A DNA stretch of 6,265 nucleotides. Origin: Candidatus Coatesiibacteriota bacterium (lineage in GTDB: Bacteria > RBG-13-66-14). The notes under the pieces are model-generated. The model did not search any database and was not told the origin of the DNA. It worked only from the letters and a program-made list of their open reading frames with translations. The position numbers and the translations under genes were made by a program. Below, piece after piece: positions 5,094-6,265 of this stretch. The stretch's first letter is position 1. Every line of letters begins with the position of its first letter. The stretch spans positions 1 to 6,265 of the forward strand of contig WJMB01000106.1 of assembly GCA_014728185.1 (NCBI GenBank). Reading direction: 5' to 3'.

Positions 5094-6104
5094 TCAGCGG
5101 CCGGAGGCGTCATAGTACTCCACACCGCAGGGGCTGCTGAGCCCCTCCACGGTGAGGGCCGTCTCGCCGTCGGAGAGCAGCTTGAGTGTGTTGCCGGTTG
5201 CCTCGACTACCCAGCAGTCGTCACCTTCACCGACGGCGACGTCCTCGGGTCCGGAGAGTTCGTCGTACTCGGTCACGACGTCGAAGCTCGTACCGTCGAT
5301 GCGCAACACCCGGCCATCCTCGCGCACAGCGACCCAGCAGTCGCCGTCGGGATGCACGGCCAGGCCCATCGGACCATCGAGGTTCAAGACGTTGCCGAGC
5401 AGTGCGCCGTCCTCGGAGTCCAGGCAGATCAGGCGGTCGCCGTCGAAGTCGGAGACCCAGACGAGACCGTTGTCACCGTCGACCACCAGACCGCGGATCA
5501 CGCCGAGGTCTTCGAGAGTGAAGTCGGCAACCGCCGCCGCCGCGCCGTCGGTGCTCCAATCCGCGTCGACAACGTAGAGGGTGCCGTTCTCATCGCCCAG
5601 CCAGACCCGCCCACCGGCCGAATCGTAGGCGACGTGACGGGTCGGTGCGCCGGCGTCGAGGCGGCAGACGGGCAGCGCAGAATCATCGAGACGGACGAAG
5701 TCGCCGTTGACCCGGTCGGCGACCCAGCAGCCGCCGTCGGGCAACATGGCCACCGTATAGGGATCGTTGACCAAGCCGTCGGCGGTGGTGCTCTCGAAGT
5801 CCAGCTCGAGATCGTAGAGCGTGACGCGGTCGTTGGCGTAATCGGCCACCCAGAGCTTGTCGGCGCCGGGATGGATGTCCATGTCAGTGGGTCGGGTGAC
5901 GAAGAGGTCCAGCACCCGCTGCTCGCCGGCGTAATCGAAGCCGATCAGCCGATCGTTCATCTTGTCCACGACGTAGACGATGCCCTCGCCGGGCGTTCCC
6001 CCGCCGTCGTCAGCGCCGTCGGTGCCCGTGTCGCAGGTCGTCACCGCGAGCAGGGCCGGCAGGGCCAACATAAGTGGGATTAGGATTAGGTTACGTTTTA
6101 GCAT
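5094..6104 (-). CDS. NHL/SMP-30-type beta-propeller, probable lipoprotein
   Basis: 336 residues from the ATG at 6104, with AAGGAG six bases upstream. The N-terminus MLKRNLILIPLMLALPALLA is an export signal; VTT-C (Cys24) followed by a Gly/Asp-rich linker (25-41) looks like a lipoprotein start, though Thr just before the cysteine is unusual. The rest is a propeller of about seven repeats of the form P-x-x-hydrophobic-A-x-x-P-D-G-x-x-W-V-A-D-x-x-x-D-R-hydrophobic-x-x-hydrophobic-D: around 42-57 (half repeat), 73-98, 116-140, 156-180, 204-229, 246-270 and 287-310. The C-terminal PCGVEYYDAS (325-334) starts a repeat that residues 42-57 would finish, which is the usual ring closure of propellers. 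Three blades share CWV (126, 256, 297). Such domains bind ligands or proteins, or hydrolyse lactones; no catalytic residues stand out. First gene of the operon with the membrane protease and cyclase. Confidence 0.88.
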   Translation of the reverse strand: MLKRNLILIPLMLALPALLAVTTCDTGTDGADDGGGTPGEGIVYVVDKMNDRLIGFDYAGEQRVLDLFVTRPTDMDIHPGADKLWVADYANDRVTLYDLELDFESTTADGLVNDPYTVAMLPDGGCWVADRVNGDFVRLDDSALPVCRLDAGAPTRHVAYDSAGGRVWLGDENGTLYVVDADWSTDGAAAAVADFTLEDLGVIRGLVVDGDNGLVWVSDFDGDRLICLDSEDGALLGNVLNLDGPMGLAVHPDGDCWVAVREDGRVLRIDGTSFDVVTEYDELSGPEDVAVGEGDDCWVVEATGNTLKLLSDGETALTVEGLSSPCGVEYYDASGR

Positions 6105-6124
6105 CTCGTTCTCCTTGTTTTCAC

Positions 6125-6130
6125 ACTATA
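6125..6130 (-). promoter_or_regulatory. Possible -10 box of the propeller operon
   Basis: On the minus strand TATAGT matches the sigma-70 -10 consensus at five of six positions and lies 21 bases before the ATG at 6104, leaving room for the AAGGAG ribosome binding site (6111-6116). No good -35 box lies 16-18 bases upstream (TTGTAA is only 13 away), so this is a weak call; the real promoter may need an activator or lie elsewhere in 6105-6265. Confidence 0.3.
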
Positions 6131-6221
6131 CAGTTTGGCGGGATTACAATCGTCGCGCCGCCGACCTTCGCCGAACCAGCCCGCCGCCCGGGAAAGCGCT
6201 CGTTGATCGTGCGTGGAGGCG

Positions 6222-6238
6222 TTGGCACGTTTCTTGCG
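6222..6238 (+). promoter_or_regulatory. Sigma-54 (RpoN) promoter reading out of the window
   Basis: TTGGCACG (6222-6229), four bases, then TTGCG (6234-6238). The invariant GG (6224-6225) and GC (6236-6237) are exactly ten bases apart, as sigma-54 holoenzyme requires, and the -24 element matches the TTGGCACG consensus in full; only the last base of the -12 element (G for A/T) departs. Transcription would start near 6249 towards a plus-strand gene beyond the right edge. Such promoters need an NtrC-type activator bound upstream, so part of 6105-6221 may hold its sites, but I see no convincing dyad there. Confidence 0.65.
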
Positions 6239-6265
6239 GAATCGAGCTTGGATTTGGTCCAGGCC

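Noticed and set aside
4394..5140. 248-codon plus-strand frame opposite the protease gene
   Set aside because: The product is Gln/Arg/Pro-rich low-complexity sequence antisense to a protein with all CPBP motifs; no ribosome binding site or motif supports it.
5352..6083. 243-codon plus-strand frame opposite the propeller gene
   Set aside because: It is the antisense reading of the Asp/Gly/Val-rich propeller repeats; apparent regularity in it only mirrors those repeats.

Overview
This is a GC-rich bacterial segment with six genes of which five are complete and lie inside the window, plus one more cut by the left edge (seven protein genes counting all: one partial, six complete). Four of the seven products carry export signals or exported-type domains: an incomplete secreted protein, two lipoprotein candidates and a signal-peptide protein. 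Sigma-70-like boxes with 17-base spacers, clear Shine-Dalgarno sites and lipobox-type signals point to a diderm bacterium. The style (cell-surface Ig-like domains, small lipoproteins with acidic linkers, NHL-type propellers, a possible RpoN promoter) would fit a deep-branching or candidate-phylum lineage or a deltaproteobacterium-like group, but no marker gene is present, so taxonomy is a guess.

Layout. Bases 2-796 (+): 3' end of a secreted multidomain protein, closed by a strong bidirectional terminator at 825-848. Bases 870-1292 (-): a small AT-rich lipoprotein gene with a transthyretin/carboxypeptidase-regulatory-like domain and its own sigma-70 promoter. Bases 1293-1568: divergent control region with two opposed promoters around an AT-rich block of direct and inverted repeats. 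Bases 1569-2771 (+): a complete class I PLP-dependent aminotransferase. Bases 2772-2960: convergent intergenic space holding two strong hairpins, one of them a roughly 33-bp stem with a perfect 30-base palindromic core. Bases 2961-3539 (-): an unrecognised Trp-rich secreted protein with its own promoter. Bases 3540-3707: its leader and promoter, then the Rho-independent terminator of the operon to the right.

Bases 6104-3708 (-): a probable three-gene operon read leftward: a beta-propeller lipoprotein candidate, a CPBP-family intramembrane metalloprotease and a cyclase/kynurenine-formamidase-like metal hydrolase. The last two overlap by four bases (ATGA), so they are probably translationally coupled. 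The extreme right end carries a near-consensus sigma-54 promoter firing rightward out of the window, divergent from the operon.

I do not see CRISPR, tRNA, rRNA, transposase or phage genes. There is no convincing new defence or mobile system here; the items most worth a second look are the sigma-54 promoter, the repeat-rich divergent control region, the long hairpin and the unusual propeller-protease-cyclase operon.
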